In this document: positions 62,525 through 64,000 of the stretch, one piece after another
Numbering within the stretch: position 1 is the first letter of the stretch
Layout of the letters: every line of letters starts with the position of its first letter
From: Massilia pinisoli
GTDB lineage: Bacteria > Pseudomonadota > Gammaproteobacteria > Burkholderiales > Burkholderiaceae_D
Assembly (NCBI RefSeq): GCF_024753285.1
Contig: NZ_JANUGW010000011.1
Span: forward strand, 1 to 64,000
Length of the DNA stretch: 64,000 nucleotides
Direction: 5' to 3'
Program-made: the position numbers and the translations under genes
Notes under the pieces: generated by a model
The model's database searches: none
What the model was told of the DNA's origin: nothing
Seen by the model: only the letters and a program-made list of their open reading frames with translations

Positions 62525-62641
62525 ATGCCGGTACTGATTCTGCCATTCCCCATCGCCGCCGTTCGCGGCGCTTTCGCATTCGATTCCCATTGCCGTTCCG
62601 GCGTTGCGCTGCCAGCGCTACACGCCCAGGACCGGTACTGA
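62525..62641 (+). CDS. candidate 38-residue leader peptide
   Basis: ATG at 62525 opens MPVLILPFPIAAVRGAFAF and runs to TGA at 62639-62641. The stop lies between the arms of the downstream terminator-like structure. No ribosome site stands out. It could be a regulatory leader peptide or a chance ORF. Confidence 0.35.
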   Translation: MPVLILPFPIAAVRGAFAFDSHCRSGVALPALHAQDRY

Positions 62642-62676
62642 GCGTTCCCGCGGCCGTCCCGCGGCGGTCGTTTTTT
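62630..62676 (+). terminator. terminator/attenuator-like hairpin in the TonB receptor leader
   Basis: GACCG (62630-62634) can pair with CGGTC (62665-62669) around an inner CCGCGG/CCGCGG hairpin (62648-62664). Six T follow at 62671-62676. It is 67 bp upstream of the receptor ATG, inside the proposed leader transcript. Confidence 0.55.
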
Positions 62677-62742
62677 CTGCAGTTGAAACTCAGCCCCGCC
62701 ATCGAAGCGGAGCGCATTATGCAAGATGCATAGGAGATTACA

Positions 62743-64000
62743 ATGATTCGATTCAAGAGAACCGCGATCGCAGTCGCAGCCAGTCAGATCGCATTGCTTG
62801 CCGGCAGCGCGGCGCTGGCCCAGGAGGCGCCTCAAAACGCCTCTGGTGCTAACGTTGTCGTCGTGACGGGCCAGCGCGCCGCGCTGCAATCCGCGCAAAA
62901 GATCAAGCAAAATTCGGACGAGATCGTCGATTCGATCGTCGCGGACGACATCGGCAAACTGCCCGACCGCTCCGTCACCGAAGTGCTGCAGCGCGTGGTC
63001 GGCGTCACGATCGACCGCACGATGTCGAAGGGCGACCCGGAGCACTACTCGGTCGAAGGTTCGAGCGTGAACGTGCGCGGCCTGTCGTACGTGCGGTCGG
63101 AACTCAATGGCCGCGACTCGTTCTCCGCGAACGGCGGCCGCGCGCTGAACTTCGAAGACGTGCCGCCGGAACTGATGGCCGGCCTCGACGTTTATAAAAA
63201 CCCGTCGGCGGAACAGATCGAAGGCGCCGTCGGCGGCCTCGTGAACCTGCGCACGTTCCTGCCGTTCGACTTCAAGGGCCGCAAGATGGCCGCGTCGGTG
63301 TCGGACACGTACTCGGAACTCAAGAAAGGCAAGACGTCGCCGTCCGGTTCCTTCATGTTCTCGGACCGCTGGAAGACGGGCTTCGGCGAGATCGGCGCGC
63401 TCGTCGACCTCGCGTATTCGGAAAGCGGCACCCGCACCGATGCCTTCCAGGTCGAGCCGTACTATCCGCGCACCGACGTCGTGCCGGGCAAGACCGTGTG
63501 GGTGCCGAAAGGCTCCCAGTGGCGCACGCTGGAATTCGACCGCAAGCGCACGGGTGCGTACGCCGCGCTGCAGTGGAAGAAGGATGCGTCGCTGAGCTCC
63601 CACATCACGTTCTTCAAGTCGCGCTACAAGATGCACTGGGACGAGCAGGCGATCTTCGCCCAGTCCAGCCCCTACAACATCCAGGTCAGCCCGGACGCGA
63701 CGTTCGATTCGAAAGGCGCGCTGCTGACCGGCACCTTGACCGATCCGGCCGACAAGGGCATCAACTTCGGCGGCGACACGCGCTCGGCCGACCGCAAGTC
63801 CGACACGACGGACATCGCGTGGAACGTACGCTGGCGTCCGAACGACCGCTGGACCCTGACCACTGACCTGCAGCGCATCCGCGCGACGACGAGCAGCTTC
63901 GACTCGACCGTCGCCACCGGCGTGACGATGCCCAGCGAGACGATCGACCTGCGCGGCGACGTGCCGACCTTGTCGTTCACGCAGGCGGACCGCGCGTACC
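62743..64000 (+). CDS. TonB-dependent receptor (partial, runs off the window)
   Basis: The first ~419 residues of a large receptor. Signal peptide FKRTAIAVAASQIALLAGSAALA, TonB box NVVVVTGQRAALQSAQ and a plug with SIVADDIGKLPDRSVTEVLQRV, VNVRGLSYVRSELNGRD and EGAVGGLVNLRT, then barrel strands. The VTGQRAAL/DDIGKLPD form is typical of carbohydrate receptors in xanthomonads and relatives. The ATG at 62743 follows TAGGAGAT. With LacI and GH13 beside it, maltodextrin uptake is the likeliest use (inference). The 3' end is outside the window. Confidence 0.9.
   Translation, partial: MIRFKRTAIAVAASQIALLAGSAALAQEAPQNASGANVVVVTGQRAALQSAQKIKQNSDEIVDSIVADDIGKLPDRSVTEVLQRVVGVTIDRTMSKGDPEHYSVEGSSVNVRGLSYVRSELNGRDSFSANGGRALNFEDVPPELMAGLDVYKNPSAEQIEGAVGGLVNLRTFLPFDFKGRKMAASVSDTYSELKKGKTSPSGSFMFSDRWKTGFGEIGALVDLAYSESGTRTDAFQVEPYYPRTDVVPGKTVWVPKGSQWRTLEFDRKRTGAYAALQWKKDASLSSHITFFKSRYKMHWDEQAIFAQSSPYNIQVSPDATFDSKGALLTGTLTDPADKGINFGGDTRSADRKSDTTDIAWNVRWRPNDRWTLTTDLQRIRATTSSFDSTVATGVTMPSETIDLRGDVPTLSFTQADRAY

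Overview
The window is GC-rich, densely coded chromosomal DNA. TonB-dependent receptors for plant polysaccharides, a membrane-bound cytochrome urate oxidase, a fused phosphatase/kinase beside a nitrite channel and the overall gene mix suggest a betaproteobacterium of the Massilia/Telluria group (Oxalobacteraceae). That placement is inferred from gene content, not from a marker gene. No tRNA, rRNA, CRISPR array, insertion sequence or phage gene is visible.

Region 1 (120-9411) is a purine/urate locus. Leftward run an M20 peptidase homologue, a UraD-AllC fusion, allantoinase PuuE and a GntR repressor. Rightward run HIU hydrolase, PuuD urate oxidase, an NCS2 permease and a Tsx-like porin. Together they take urate to ureidoglycine. 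GTATAC-centred sites lie in the divergent promoter and before puuD. Region 2 (9454-12205) has a decayed alpha/beta hydrolase, a secreted protein of unknown function and a flavin monooxygenase. Region 3 (12312-15071) is a nitrite/formate channel with a PP2C-kinase fusion behind a sigma-54-like promoter. Region 4 (15068-18546) has a MerR regulator divergent from an Old Yellow Enzyme homologue, both with 19-bp-spacer promoters, then a lone M17 N-terminal domain and a BASS transporter.

Region 5 (18570-34192) is a pectin and galactose locus: galT-galK-aldo/keto reductase; TonB receptor, rhamnogalacturonan acetylesterase, GH28-CE8 fusion and GH28; GH105 and DUF4861; and a divergent lipoprotein esterase. 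TGGT-N3-ACCA sites occur before the receptor, before GH105 and, 14 kb away, before a GntR gene at 46615-47313, which ties these genes into a probable regulon. Region 6 (34146-40749) is trans-4-hydroxyproline catabolism: epimerase, three-subunit dehydrogenase, deaminase, prolidase and a PAS-AraC regulator, with a shared 16-bp element before both transcription units.

Region 7 (40849-57030) is mixed: small secreted proteins, a second TonB receptor, YaiI, GntR, DUF3422, a CPBP protease, a FecR/DUF6600 protein with a very long low-complexity tail, a TSUP transporter, a SixA-like phosphatase, a frameshifted DJ-1/PfpI gene beside a TetR gene (shared operator-like sites) and a PhaC-like hydrolase. 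Region 8 (57199-64000) is sugar metabolism: zwf, an unusual GH13 enzyme with CBM48, a LacI regulator and the start of a third TonB receptor. Its leader carries a small ORF running into a terminator-like hairpin.
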